Positions 1 to 10,387 of a stretch of DNA of 64,000 nucleotides are shown here, in pieces (positions within the stretch are counted from its first letter, which is position 1; every line of letters starts with the position of its first letter). The DNA comes from Virgibacillus subterraneus. Its GTDB lineage: Bacteria; Bacillota; Bacilli; Bacillales; Amphibacillaceae. The DNA is taken from the NCBI RefSeq assembly GCF_900110695.1, contig NZ_FOEH01000005.1:232366-296365 (forward strand), read 5' to 3'. The position numbers were made by a program, and so were the translations under genes. A model generated the notes under the pieces. The model saw only the letters and a program-made list of their open reading frames with translations, did not search any database and was not told the DNA's origin.

Positions 1-384
1 AAATGTGGTGAGGATATTTCGTATGAGCGGCTACAGGCAGTTCCTACTGCAGACCGATGTCTGGATCATGCGGAACACGGTAATTTTATGGGTGATCGTC
101 CTGTTGAGGAACAAGTTTTTAGTCCTAACATTAATCCTAATGAGGTTACGGAAGAAGAACAGACTGGCTACGATGCAGAAGATGCTTGGCAGGAAGTAAG
201 CAGGTATGGAACATCTGAATCGCCATCCGATTTTTATGGTGAAAAGGATAGCTATAATGAAATGTACCCAAACAGTGATGAAAATGTGGGCAATGTCGAG
301 GATGAGGAGAGTTATCTTGCAGCTGACCGGGACGGTGATTTTATAGGAGTGACACCTAATCATCAGAAATATGAAGAAGAATAG
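1..384 (+). CDS. yteA: YteA-like DksA/TraR-type zinc-finger protein, 3' part
   Basis: The reading frame is open from base 1, so the start lies outside the window. The visible 127 residues begin KCGEDISYERLQAVPTADRC, the second half of a C4 zinc finger of the DksA/TraR type as found in Bacillus YteA, where a second Cys pair lies just upstream. A low-complexity acidic tail rich in Glu, Asp, Asn and Tyr follows, ending HQKYEEE. Members of this family in spore formers are small, mostly uncharacterised, and differ from enterobacterial DksA outside the finger; a transcription-related role is family inference. A hairpin terminator follows the stop directly. The YteA assignment is fairly secure, the function is not. 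Confidence 0.72.
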   Translation, partial: KCGEDISYERLQAVPTADRCLDHAEHGNFMGDRPVEEQVFSPNINPNEVTEEEQTGYDAEDAWQEVSRYGTSESPSDFYGEKDSYNEMYPNSDENVGNVEDEESYLAADRDGDFIGVTPNHQKYEEE

Positions 385-424
385 TCGTGCACAGCTTAAG
401 TTTTCCCTGTGTACGAATTTTTTT
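385..424 (+). terminator. Terminator after the yteA-like gene
   Basis: TCGTGCACAG (385-394) pairs with CTGTGTACGA (407-416) apart from one G-T pair, and a run of eight T residues follows. It starts immediately after the stop codon. Confidence 0.75.
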
Positions 425-469
425 GTAGTAAGATAGTAAAAATACTTTCTTACTACGTGAAGGAAATTT

Positions 470-600
470 ATGAATGAAAAACTGAGTTTTCTAATTACAA
501 TGGTAAATCATGTATTAAATGTGGCGGTACCAATGCCGATCAGAAAATAGTACCTATGACTGAGACAGGCCTCTCTAAAATGTTAGATGGTTTTACAACA
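470..600 (+). pseudogene. Remnant of a zinc-ribbon nucleic-acid-binding protein
   Basis: A good ribosome site (AAGGA, 460-464) precedes ATG AAT GAA AAA at 470. That frame closes after 27 codons. Shifting by one base inside the A-run near 478-481 gives KTEFSNYNGKSCIKCGG and then DQKIVPMTETGLSKMLDG, which resembles the first half of small Bacillaceae zinc-ribbon proteins of the type CxKCG...TGLSKMFD. The second Cys pair is missing: the sequence runs into a terminator at about 600. So the copy has a frameshift and a 3' truncation. The family recognition rests on motif memory only. Confidence 0.6.
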
Positions 601-603
601 AAA

Positions 604-629
604 AAAGCTCCTCGTTTTGAGGAGCTTTT
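604..629. terminator. Bidirectional hairpin terminator
   Basis: AAAGCTCCTC (604-613) pairs with GAGGAGCTTT (619-628) around a GTTTT loop. A-rich and T-rich flanks suit termination on both strands: for the remnant on the left and the minus-strand gene whose stop lies at 636. Confidence 0.75.
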
Positions 630-635
630 CTACTT

Positions 636-1397
636 TTAAAAACCGTTATTAAACATCATGTTCATAAAGTTTCCGAGCATTGAATTCATGAATGATTGTA
701 TGAAAAATCCAAACACTAATAAAATAATAATGTGTAACCCAATCAATACATAAATTCGATCAAATCCATTAGGTGTCTGTTCTACTAAAATAAATGTAGG
801 TGCAATAAGCAGTGTGCTAAGAATACTTAAAAGTAAAAGCATTCCAGCTATTGATGGAAGGCCAATTAGCCAAAATAGTATTCCCGCAGTATATAAAAGT
901 AAAAACGGGACTAAATATGCACCATATTTGGCGATAACATCTGGAAACGTAACTGCTTGAACGGAGAGCTTTGTACCAGCGAATGTTAATCCAGCAATCA
1001 GTACGTACAAAATGTTGAAAATTATAAATGGCAAAATAAAACTATCCCAAAATGTTATTTGCATAAAGAACCCCATTTGAATGGTACTAAGAATCAAATG
1101 GTAGCTTAAAGCGATTAATAATGAAAATAATACAAATGTAATTATTCCTGAACTCATATCAGATCCATTAGCTTTTTTTGCTTCACTTGGGTTTTTAACT
1201 AGTGTTACAAAAAAATGGCCGAAATTAGATCCGGTAGTCTTCAATTTCTCAACTGTTTCGTTTGGATTTTGATTAGTTGATGGAGTAGTGCTGACAGCAG
1301 CGACTGATTCATATTGATTATCCTTGACTAATTGAGCACCGCAATTAGTACAAAACTTTCCTTCCGCTGTTTGTTGACCGCATGAAGGGCATTGCAT
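636..1397 (-). CDS. Zinc-ribbon plus Yip1-like multi-pass membrane protein
   Basis: The 253-residue protein opens with a zinc ribbon of two CxxC pairs (CPSCGQ and CTNCGAQ, residues 3-20). A polar linker leads to about five hydrophobic segments between residues 80 and 245, in the style of Yip1/DUF1282 membrane proteins, and ends NMMFNNGF. The start ATG is preceded on the minus strand by a ribosome site (AAAGGAAGTGATTC). Proteins with a cytoplasmic zinc ribbon followed by a Yip1-like membrane domain are common in Bacillaceae but have no assigned role, and I propose none. It appears to be a single-gene transcript ending at the 604-629 hairpin. Confidence 0.7.
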   Translation of the reverse strand: MQCPSCGQQTAEGKFCTNCGAQLVKDNQYESVAAVSTTPSTNQNPNETVEKLKTTGSNFGHFFVTLVKNPSEAKKANGSDMSSGIITFVLFSLLIALSYHLILSTIQMGFFMQITFWDSFILPFIIFNILYVLIAGLTFAGTKLSVQAVTFPDVIAKYGAYLVPFLLLYTAGILFWLIGLPSIAGMLLLLSILSTLLIAPTFILVEQTPNGFDRIYVLIGLHIIILLVFGFFIQSFMNSMLGNFMNMMFNNGF

Positions 1398-1529
1398 AGA
1401 ATCACTTCCTTTATAATTAATTACTGGTTAATAGTGCAATATACTCTTCTATTTCACATTATATAATAAATTTAACATAAATAGGTAATATATTCTTTTA
1501 ATAACAAGGCTGTTTAATAAAAGTTTATT

Positions 1530-1594
1530 GTTATTGGCATTATTCTCCAAGACTTACTGGGGAATGCCTTGATTGCACTTATGCAGTTAGAAAT
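1530..1594 (+). repeat. Family-A dispersed repeat, diverged copy
   Basis: The core ATGCCTTGATTGCACTTATGCAGTTAGAAA matches the central and right part of the family-A repeat best seen at 13271-13355 and 41974-42065, described in those entries. The left arm here folds as GGCATT...TTC/GAA...TGCC. It lies between the htrB terminator and the zinc-ribbon gene. Confidence 0.6.
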
Positions 1595-1598
1595 AAAA

Positions 1599-1627
1599 AA
1601 ACTTGCAGTGTTTTTCACTGCAAGTTT
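1599..1627 (-). terminator. Terminator of htrB
   Basis: Perfect 12-bp stem AAACTTGCAGTG (1599-1610) / CACTGCAAGTTT (1616-1627) with a TTTTT loop. Read on the minus strand it is followed by a T-run. It lies 16 bases beyond the htrB stop codon. Confidence 0.85.
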
Positions 1628-1642
1628 AAAAAAAGGGGGTAA

Positions 1643-2935
1643 TTATTGTTCACGCTTGACTAACTCTAATGCTATTTTCTGAGGTTCACCATCCCGGTAG
1701 ATCTCTAGCTCAACTGACTCACCAATTTTTGTTTCATTATACAAATATTTTCGCAGGTCCAAAATGGATGTTATTTTATTACCATTAATTTTGGTGATAA
1801 CGTCAAACTGTTGCAGTTCTGCTTGGCTTGCTGGTGAACCTTGCTGGACTTTGGCGACTACCATACCGCCTTCAACATTTTCCGGGAGTTGAATTTGATC
1901 ACGATATTGCGGTGGCACTTGGCCCATTGATGCAGTACTGATTCCAATGAATGGACGTGCTACCTCGCCATCTTTTTCAAGTTGTTTCATAATTGGCTGT
2001 GCTTCATCAATTGGTATGGAAAAACCAATACCTTCTACTGATGTCTTTGCTATTTTCATAGAGTTAATTCCAATTACTTCACCTTTAGAATTGATGAGAG
2101 CACCACCACTGTTACCTGGGTTAATTGCTGCATCAGTTTGAATAACTTCAGTAATCCAGTCTGGCTGTCCATCACCATTTGTATCAATACTTACTGACCG
2201 ATCAAGGCCGCTAATTATACCTTTTGTGACTGAGTTGGCGAAATTCATTCCTAGTGGATTTCCGATAGCTACTACAGTGTCACCAACTTTTAAATTCTTT
2301 GAAGAACCAAGGTCAGCTACTGTGTTTACTTTTTTACCATCAATTTGAAGTACAGCTAAGTCTGTAAATGAATCTGTTCCCAAGACTTTTGCTGAAATAC
2401 GAGTATCTTTATTTAAAACAATCTCTACTTCTTCTGCACCTTTAACAACATGCTGATTTGTTACGACATACGCTTTTCCGTCTTTTTCTTTATAAATTAT
2501 ACCAGAACCAGCACCTGCTTGTTGGCTTTGGGTCCATACACTTTGCTGCTGTTTATTGATAACTCCTACTACTGCCTTGGATGCCTCATCCATGTTGGAA
2601 GCAATATTTGAGCTGTCTGATGACACCGTTTCCGCTATTTCAGGTGCTGTTTGCTCATTGCTTTCTGAAGAAGCAGAATTACTATTTTCCTGCTGATTTA
2701 ATGGAATAATGTTTGTTGTGAATAATAAAGCAACTATTACTGCTGAAATCACACCACCAGCAATTCCGCTCATAAGTGTTTTGACACCTGATTTTTGTTT
2801 AGGTTTGTCCTGCTTTGGTTTAGCATTTTGTCTTGCTGTTTCTGCAATACCAGGATTTGCTTCTGTCTTTTGTTCTTGTTTATCTAAAGTGTTTTCTTCC
2901 AACTCTTTATTATTATCATTATCGTTGCGTTCCAT
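1643..2935 (-). CDS. htrB: HtrA-family membrane-anchored serine protease
   Basis: The 430-residue protein has a charged cytoplasmic N-terminus, one membrane segment (about 55-80), a Ser/Glu-rich linker, a trypsin-like domain (about 115-310) and one PDZ domain (about 330-425). The catalytic triad is visible: His162 in TNQHVV, Asp192 in FTDLAV and Ser277 in GNSGGA. This is the S1C/DegP fold of the surface quality-control proteases HtrA, HtrB and YyxA. The gene diverges from a CssR-CssS pair; in B. subtilis that arrangement belongs to htrB (yvtA), hence the name. It should degrade misfolded secreted proteins outside the membrane and be induced by CssRS. A separate terminator follows. Confidence 0.88.
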   Translation of the reverse strand: MERNDNDNNKELEENTLDKQEQKTEANPGIAETARQNAKPKQDKPKQKSGVKTLMSGIAGGVISAVIVALLFTTNIIPLNQQENSNSASSESNEQTAPEIAETVSSDSSNIASNMDEASKAVVGVINKQQQSVWTQSQQAGAGSGIIYKEKDGKAYVVTNQHVVKGAEEVEIVLNKDTRISAKVLGTDSFTDLAVLQIDGKKVNTVADLGSSKNLKVGDTVVAIGNPLGMNFANSVTKGIISGLDRSVSIDTNGDGQPDWITEVIQTDAAINPGNSGGALINSKGEVIGINSMKIAKTSVEGIGFSIPIDEAQPIMKQLEKDGEVARPFIGISTASMGQVPPQYRDQIQLPENVEGGMVVAKVQQGSPASQAELQQFDVITKINGNKITSILDLRKYLYNETKIGESVELEIYRDGEPQKIALELVKREQ

Positions 2936-3105
2936 AAAAACATCACCCTTTTCATGTATAGTACAATTCTTATTATAGGTTTTATATTTGGTATGAATTT
3001 GGTATAAATATGGAAAAAGTGTGTAATTTGCTTATTAGTGTTCACAAATACTAACTTATGTAAAAATATAAATAAGAATAATATGACGTTTAAGGGGGCG
3101 ATGAC
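2936..3105. promoter_or_regulatory. Divergent htrB / cssRS control region
   Basis: This 170-bp spacer must hold both divergent promoters. On the minus strand a perfect TATAAT -10 (2972-2977) lies 37 bp before the htrB ATG, with no good -35, as expected for an activator-dependent promoter. A strong ribosome site (AAGGGGG) precedes cssR. I cannot define CssR boxes by eye. Confidence 0.5.
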
Positions 3106-3798
3106 ATGAATAGTCACATTGGTGTAGTAGAAGATGATACGAATATTCAAAACATAGTTTCTGCTTATTTAAAAAAAGAAGGCTTCCATGTAACGGTTAT
3201 GGAGTCTGCAGAGAAAGCATGGGAACTTTGGGAGACACAACCTCCAGACATGTGGATACTGGATATAATGCTCCCTGGCATGGATGGGTATGAATTTTGT
3301 AAAAATATCAGAAACGAAAGTAATGTACCAATCATCATCATTTCTGCAAAAGACGATGAGATTGATAAAATCCTTGGACTGGAGTTGGGTGGGGACGACT
3401 ACTTAACCAAACCATTTAGTCCGCGAGAGTTACTTGCACGTGTGAAAAGGGTTTTTAAACGCACCCAGCCACAATTGAAAATGAGTGAAGTCGGACATGA
3501 CAGATTAAAGGTCGACAATCTGTTAATTCATGAGAGTGACCGCAGAATTTTTTGGAGTGGTGAGGAACAGGATGTAACTACTAAAGAATTTGATATGCTA
3601 TTATTATTTGCTGAAAATGTAAATCGTGCTTTTTCACGTGAAGAGTTGCTAGTAAAGATTTGGGGAGAAGATTATTTTGGCAGTGATCGAGCTGTTGATG
3701 ATCTGGTTAAACGGATACGTAAAAAGCTGAGTGATATTCCATTAGAAACTGTATGGGGATATGGGTATCGTCTGCGCAGTGAAGAGGATCAGACATGA
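3106..3798 (+). CDS. cssR: CssR-like response regulator (OmpR family)
   Basis: The 230-residue protein has a receiver domain (1-120) with acidic pocket EDD (residues 9-11), phospho-acceptor Asp53 in ILDIMLPG and a conserved Lys in TKPF, followed by an OmpR/PhoB winged helix ending WGYGYRL. The start ATG follows AAGGGGGCGATGAC. It overlaps the downstream kinase by 4 bp (ATGA), so the two are translationally coupled. Gene order (htrB divergent, then regulator, then kinase) matches the B. subtilis CssRS secretion-stress system, which responds to misfolded exported protein and activates htrA and htrB. Name given from context plus sequence. Confidence 0.85.
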   Translation: MNSHIGVVEDDTNIQNIVSAYLKKEGFHVTVMESAEKAWELWETQPPDMWILDIMLPGMDGYEFCKNIRNESNVPIIIISAKDDEIDKILGLELGGDDYLTKPFSPRELLARVKRVFKRTQPQLKMSEVGHDRLKVDNLLIHESDRRIFWSGEEQDVTTKEFDMLLLFAENVNRAFSREELLVKIWGEDYFGSDRAVDDLVKRIRKKLSDIPLETVWGYGYRLRSEEDQT

Positions 3799-5111
3799 AA
3801 CTTCAATCACAGCTCAATCTGGCTTTTACAACTTTACTCCTCGTAATGCTTACGGTTACAGGACTTGTCATCTACTCTTTACTTATGGATATGCTAATTG
3901 AGGATGAGCAGGCTGAATTAAAACAAAATGGTGAATTGCTGGTTCAAGTCCTAAATGAAAATGGCAGAGGGAACAGTTTACAGGGATTCAGTGATTTTCT
4001 TGATGAGCAGGATTTGGATCTTTTCCTATATAATCGTCATCAGAATCGTGTACTGGATTCAACAATGCCTCCGAGGTATGTAAATGGATTTTCAGCAAAT
4101 AATAATTTTGCAGACGATCAAAAGGAAATATGGGAAATTGGAAATAATAAATTCGTCACTTCACGTATATTATTTAACCCAGAAAGTACTGGATTGGAAT
4201 TAATTCTATTAACTCCGATAAATGATTTACAGGCAGTACAACAGGACTTTTTTCAACGGCTGATGATTGTCTTTATAATTGGAGCAATTGCAGCTGTATT
4301 CCTTAGTTATTTCCTAACGAATAAATTGGTAACGCCTTTAAGCAGATTAAAAGGTCAACTAAAGAAAATAGAAAATCGTAAATTTGATGAACTTGAATCA
4401 ATCAAAGCAACCGGTGAAATAAAAGAAGTGGAGCAAAGTGTTTACGAAATGGCATCTGAACTTCAACGTTACGTAAATTCTCAGCAAGCCTTTTTCCAGA
4501 ATGCGAGCCATGAATTAAAGACACCTCTAATGACAATACAAGGTTATGCAGAGGGGATACGCGATAAGGTCTTTGATGAGCAGGAACAGGAAAAAGGGCT
4601 GGATATGATGGTCACGGAAGTTAAACGGCTCAAAATGATTATAAATGAAATGATCCTTTTGGCGAAACTTGATAGTGAACAAACCGCTTATCAACCGGAA
4701 AATGTTAGTACTTCGACACTAATTAATCAAGTGATGGACCGAACGTTACCGATGGTTAATGAAAAAAATATAACAATTAATCAAGAGGTGGATGAGGGCA
4801 GTTCACTGTTCGTTGATCAGGAAAAGGTTCTACGTGCATTATTAAACATAACCTTCAATGCGATTCGCCATGCAAAGACGCGTGTTGATATAACTGTTGA
4901 AAAATCTACAATTGTTATTGAAGATGATGGCGAGGGAATTTCAAAGGATTTACTTCCACATATTTTCCACCGGTTTGTAAAAGGTAATAATGGGGAAACT
5001 GGTTTAGGACTAGCAATTGCACGTGCTATTATTGAACAATCAGGCGGGAAAATCATGGTACACGAATCTAAGCTTGGCGGTGCTAAATTTATTCTTTCTT
5101 TTACTAATTAG
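3795..5111 (+). CDS. cssS: CssS-like sensor histidine kinase
   Basis: The 438-residue protein has two membrane segments (about 8-32 and 154-175) flanking an extracellular sensor of about 120 residues. A HAMP linker, the dimerisation helix with phospho-acceptor His239 in NASHELKTP, and an ATPase domain with N box (NITFNAIRH), DDGEGI and GETGLGLA motifs follow. Size and layout fit CssS, which senses overload by secreted misfolded proteins at the membrane surface. The start overlaps the cssR stop. No clear terminator separates it from typA, about 60 bp downstream. Confidence 0.85.
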   Translation: MKLQSQLNLAFTTLLLVMLTVTGLVIYSLLMDMLIEDEQAELKQNGELLVQVLNENGRGNSLQGFSDFLDEQDLDLFLYNRHQNRVLDSTMPPRYVNGFSANNNFADDQKEIWEIGNNKFVTSRILFNPESTGLELILLTPINDLQAVQQDFFQRLMIVFIIGAIAAVFLSYFLTNKLVTPLSRLKGQLKKIENRKFDELESIKATGEIKEVEQSVYEMASELQRYVNSQQAFFQNASHELKTPLMTIQGYAEGIRDKVFDEQEQEKGLDMMVTEVKRLKMIINEMILLAKLDSEQTAYQPENVSTSTLINQVMDRTLPMVNEKNITINQEVDEGSSLFVDQEKVLRALLNITFNAIRHAKTRVDITVEKSTIVIEDDGEGISKDLLPHIFHRFVKGNNGETGLGLAIARAIIEQSGGKIMVHESKLGGAKFILSFTN

Positions 5112-5171
5112 ATTTTTGTGTTACAATTGGATAGTTTGATTCACCCCGTAATAATAGAGGAGCGTACTTTT

Positions 5172-6998
5172 ATGCAATTAAGAGAAGATATTCGTAATAT
5201 CGCAATTATCGCCCATGTTGACCATGGCAAAACAACACTTGTTGATCAGATGCTGAGATACTCAGGAACATTCCGTGAGAATGAACAAGTGAATGAACGT
5301 GCCATGGACTCCAACGATATTGAACGAGAACGTGGAATTACCATTTTGGCAAAGAACACAGCGATTAAATATAATGACACAGCTATTAATATTTTAGATA
5401 CGCCTGGCCACGCAGATTTTGGTGGGGAAGTAGAACGTATTATGAAAATGGTAGATGGTGTTATATTAGTTGTTGATGCGTATGAAGGTACAATGCCGCA
5501 AACGCGGTTTGTATTGAAGAAAGCGTTGGAACAAAAATTGACGCCTATTGTCGTTTTAAATAAAATAGACCGACCTAACGCAAGACCACAAGAGGTTGTT
5601 GATGAGGTATTGGATCTATTTATTGAATTAGGAGCAGATGATAACCAATTGGAATTCCCAGTTGTTTATGCTTCAGCAATAAACGGAACGTCAGGGGAAG
5701 AGCCTGATGACCAGCAGGAAACAATGGATCCGGTTTTCAAAATGATAATGGGGCATATTCCTGCACCTGCTGATACCCAAGAAGAGCCGTTGCAGTTTCA
5801 GATTACACTACTCGATTATAATGACTATGTCGGAAGAATCGGTGTAGGGCGTGTGGTTCGAGGTAAAATAAGTGTCGGACAGCAGGTTGTTGTAATGAAA
5901 AAAGACGGCACGCAAAAAAACTTCCGTATCAGTAAACTGTTTGGCTTCACAGGCTTAAAGAGAGTTGAAATTGAGGAAGCCAAAGGTGGCGATATCGTCG
6001 CAATAGCTGGTTTGGATGATATAAATGTTGGTGAAACAATCTGTGCACATGATCATCCAGAAGCATTACCATGGTTGCGTATTGATGAGCCAACACTGCA
6101 AATGACATTTGTTGTTAATAATAGCCCATTTGCTGGTCGTGAAGGTAAATATATCACATCTCGGAGAATTGAAGAACGCCTGATGAAGCAATTGGAAACG
6201 GATGTCAGCTTACGTGTTGAACCAACCGATTCGCCGGATGCATGGACCGTTTCAGGCCGTGGTGAACTGCACCTTTCAATTCTGATTGAAAACATGCGTC
6301 GCGAAGGCTTTGAATTACAGCTTTCTAAGCCACAAGTAATCATTAAAGAGATTGATGGAGTAAAGTGTGAGCCATTTGAACGCGTCCAAGTAGATGTTCC
6401 TGAAGATTACACAGGGTCTGTCATGGAATCGCTTGGTGCACGTAAAGGCGAAATGCTTGATATGGTTAACCAGGGTAACGGCCAAGTTCGTTTGGAATTT
6501 AAAGTGCCATCACGTGGATTAATCGGGTATTCAACCGAGTTTATGTCACAGACACGCGGTTATGGTATCATAAATCACACATTTGACGCTTATGAGCCTT
6601 TCGCTAAAGGACAGGTTGGCGGCCGCCGTGAAGGTGTACTTGTTGGAATGGAACAAGGTAAAGCATCGACTTATGGCATCATGCAGCTTGAGGATCGTGG
6701 AGTGATTTTCGTAGAACCTGGTACAGAAATCTATGCTGGAATGATTGTTGGCGAGCATAATCGTGAAAATGATTTAACTGTTAATATTACAAAAGAAAAG
6801 CATTTGACGAACGTTCGTTCAGCAACCAAAGACCAGACATCTACGATCAGAAAGACTAGAGAGATGTCATTAGAAGAAGCAATCGAATATTTGAATGATG
6901 ATGAGTATTGTGAGGTAACACCAGAATCAATTCGTCTTCGTAAAAAAATATTGAACAATAGTGAACGCCAAAAAGCATCAAAAAAAGCAAAAATTTAA
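5172..6998 (+). CDS. typA: Ribosome-associated GTPase TypA/BipA
   Basis: TypA is a translational GTPase that binds the 70S ribosome and helps 50S assembly and stress adaptation. The start is placed at ATG 5172 (MQLREDIRNIAIIAHVDHGK) because AGAGGAG lies 8-10 bases upstream; a longer GTG-started frame from 5118 has no ribosome site. The 608 residues match the usual length. Visible motifs are the P-loop AHVDHGKTT, switch I RERGITI, DTPGHADF and NKIDRP, then EF-G-like domains II, III and V and the family C-terminal domain. A hairpin terminator follows. Confidence 0.96.
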   Translation: MQLREDIRNIAIIAHVDHGKTTLVDQMLRYSGTFRENEQVNERAMDSNDIERERGITILAKNTAIKYNDTAINILDTPGHADFGGEVERIMKMVDGVILVVDAYEGTMPQTRFVLKKALEQKLTPIVVLNKIDRPNARPQEVVDEVLDLFIELGADDNQLEFPVVYASAINGTSGEEPDDQQETMDPVFKMIMGHIPAPADTQEEPLQFQITLLDYNDYVGRIGVGRVVRGKISVGQQVVVMKKDGTQKNFRISKLFGFTGLKRVEIEEAKGGDIVAIAGLDDINVGETICAHDHPEALPWLRIDEPTLQMTFVVNNSPFAGREGKYITSRRIEERLMKQLETDVSLRVEPTDSPDAWTVSGRGELHLSILIENMRREGFELQLSKPQVIIKEIDGVKCEPFERVQVDVPEDYTGSVMESLGARKGEMLDMVNQGNGQVRLEFKVPSRGLIGYSTEFMSQTRGYGIINHTFDAYEPFAKGQVGGRREGVLVGMEQGKASTYGIMQLEDRGVIFVEPGTEIYAGMIVGEHNRENDLTVNITKEKHLTNVRSATKDQTSTIRKTREMSLEEAIEYLNDDEYCEVTPESIRLRKKILNNSERQKASKKAKI

Positions 6999-7010
6999 TA
7001 TTGAATTTGT

Positions 7011-7045
7011 ACGGCAGGGGCATATCATAGTGCTTCTGCCGTTTT
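7011..7045 (+). terminator. Terminator after typA
   Basis: ACGGCAG (7011-7017) pairs with CTGCCGT (7035-7041 region) and is followed by a T-run. The rest of the 180-bp spacer up to 7181 holds only a ribosome site (GAGGTGATT, 7171-7179) for the next gene. Confidence 0.65.
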
Positions 7046-7181
7046 TGCTTTATTAACAGACAGACGGCTTATCATTGGAAGCTAGGAATGAGCAGATGGT
7101 GCTCTGAATCCACACTTAAATATTGAAACAAGTCCTCTTTAAAGGTAAACTGAACGAAGTAATCAATTGTGAGGTGATTCC

Positions 7182-8261
7182 TTGACCCGATATTTAATCA
7201 TAATTTTCACATTCATGTTTATAGCCAGCGCTTGTTCTCAAGATGAAGAAAGACAGCAACAATCAGATGAGGCAATTGTTGATATTCCAAATACAGAAGG
7301 GGATCTTCAAGTTATTGCTAAAAATCTTCAGGAGCCTTGGGAGATTGCCAAACTAAATGACGCATTTTACGTAAGCGAGCGAATCGGATCAATTGTTACG
7401 ATTAAAAGAGGTGAACAGACACGTAAACAGGTACAATTTTCAAAGGACCTATCTAACCAGGCAGAAGCGGGATTATTAGGCATTGCTGTTCCTGGAAATT
7501 TTAGTGAAACTAATAAAGCTTTTGCCTATTATTCCTATCAGGAAGATAATCAGTACTATCAAAGGGTAGTTACAATTAAGGAGTCAGACGAACAATGGGA
7601 AGAAACATCTGTGTTAATAGATAGGATTCCTGGAGGGCAGTTCCACCAGGGCGGTCGTATTGAAATTGGGCCAGATAATAAACTGTATATAACAACCGGT
7701 GATGCGACACAACCCGAATTGGCACAGGACCTAGATAGTTTAGCTGGGAAAATTTTAAGGATGAACCTTGACGGGTCTATTCCAGCTGATAACCCGTTTG
7801 AAGATTCCTATGTATTTACGTTTGGACATCGTAATCCACAGGGAATGGCGTGGAATGAAGCAGATGAAATGTTCGCAACGGAACATGGCTCAAGTGCACA
7901 TGATGAAATTAACCGAATAATTAAAGGGAGTAATTATGGCTGGCCGGAGATTCAGGGTGATGAAACAGCTGCTAATATGGAGAGTCCGATTATTCATTCT
8001 GGTGAAAATACCTGGGCACCTTCTGGAATGACGTATCATAATGGTTTTTTCTACTTTGCTTCATTAAGAGGTGAGGGGCTACGCCGGTTTGACCCAGCAA
8101 ACAAGACCCAGAAGCTAATAGTTTCGAATGTAGGGCGAGTTCGTGACGCTCTCGCCACTAACGAAGGAATCTATTTCCTGACAAATAATACGGATGGTCG
8201 TGGAGACCCGGCAGCAAATGACGACAGGTTGCTATTCTTACCATATAACGATTTAGACTAG
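7182..8261 (+). CDS. Glucose/sorbosone dehydrogenase-family lipoprotein (YliI-like)
   Basis: The 359-residue protein starts at TTG 7182, eight bases after GAGGTGATT. A lipoprotein signal ends in the lipobox SAC (residues 15-17), so the mature protein should be anchored outside the membrane. The rest is a six-bladed beta-propeller of the sorbosone/aldose dehydrogenase family, with typical stretches LQEPWEIA, GLLGIAV, FGHRNPQGMAW, EHGSSAHDEINR and NYGWP. Relatives oxidise aldoses with PQQ; many Bacillaceae members have no known PQQ source, so activity here is uncertain. It stands between two terminators, so it is probably a single-gene transcript. Confidence 0.85.
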   Translation: MTRYLIIIFTFMFIASACSQDEERQQQSDEAIVDIPNTEGDLQVIAKNLQEPWEIAKLNDAFYVSERIGSIVTIKRGEQTRKQVQFSKDLSNQAEAGLLGIAVPGNFSETNKAFAYYSYQEDNQYYQRVVTIKESDEQWEETSVLIDRIPGGQFHQGGRIEIGPDNKLYITTGDATQPELAQDLDSLAGKILRMNLDGSIPADNPFEDSYVFTFGHRNPQGMAWNEADEMFATEHGSSAHDEINRIIKGSNYGWPEIQGDETAANMESPIIHSGENTWAPSGMTYHNGFFYFASLRGEGLRRFDPANKTQKLIVSNVGRVRDALATNEGIYFLTNNTDGRGDPAANDDRLLFLPYNDLD

Positions 8262-8265
8262 AATG

Positions 8266-8300
8266 AACTACCTTGCACAGACTATGCAAGGTAGTTTTTA
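8266..8300 (+). terminator. Terminator after the sugar-dehydrogenase-like gene
   Basis: Perfect 12-bp stem AACTACCTTGCA (8266-8277) / TGCAAGGTAGTT (8285-8296) followed by TTT. Confidence 0.88.
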
Positions 8301-8353
8301 TATAGATATTCGGCAAGTCATCAGATTTCAGAAGAAAATATCTTCTTTATTAA

Positions 8354-8367
8354 TGAAAGCCCTTGCA
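8354..8367 (+). promoter_or_regulatory. CcpA (cre) site overlapping the tre promoter
   Basis: TGAAAGCCCTTGCA matches the cre consensus TGWAARCGYTWNCW at 13 of 14 positions (C instead of G at position 8). It overlaps the -35 element of the trehalose operon, where bound CcpA would block transcription when preferred sugars are present. Confidence 0.72.
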
Positions 8368-8391
8368 AAACATGTATATACAAGTTAAACT
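8363..8391 (+). promoter_or_regulatory. tre promoter with TreR operator 1
   Basis: A -35 element TTGCAA (8363-8368) and a -10 element TAAACT (8386-8391) are 17 bp apart. The spacer is filled by a TreR-type palindrome, AACATGTATATACAAGTT (8369-8386), built on the core TGTATATACA. TreR bound here would cover the promoter itself. The -10 is imperfect; the operator is strong. Confidence 0.75.
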
Positions 8392-8400
8392 TAAATGAGT

Positions 8401-8418
8401 TACTTGTATATACATGTT
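8401..8418 (+). promoter_or_regulatory. TreR operator 2
   Basis: A second copy of the core TGTATATACA (8405-8414) within ACTTGTATATACATGT. Its centre is 32 bp, about three helical turns, from operator 1, so both sites face the same side of the helix. This matches the tandem TreR operators ahead of B. subtilis treP. Confidence 0.82.
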
Positions 8419-8440
8419 TAAAAAAGTTTCTAAAAATTAG

Positions 8441-10360
<1,920 letters not shown>

Positions 10361-10387
10361 TACAACTAGAATTACGGGGTGTTAGCA

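Noticed and set aside
31..363. 110-codon minus-strand frame at the left edge
   Set aside because: It is a shadow of the yteA-like gene; acidic Glu/Asp codons give a false hydrophobic protein.
470..550. 27-codon peptide from the ATG at 470
   Set aside because: The family resemblance is in the shifted frame, so this is the out-of-frame start of a broken gene rather than a peptide gene.
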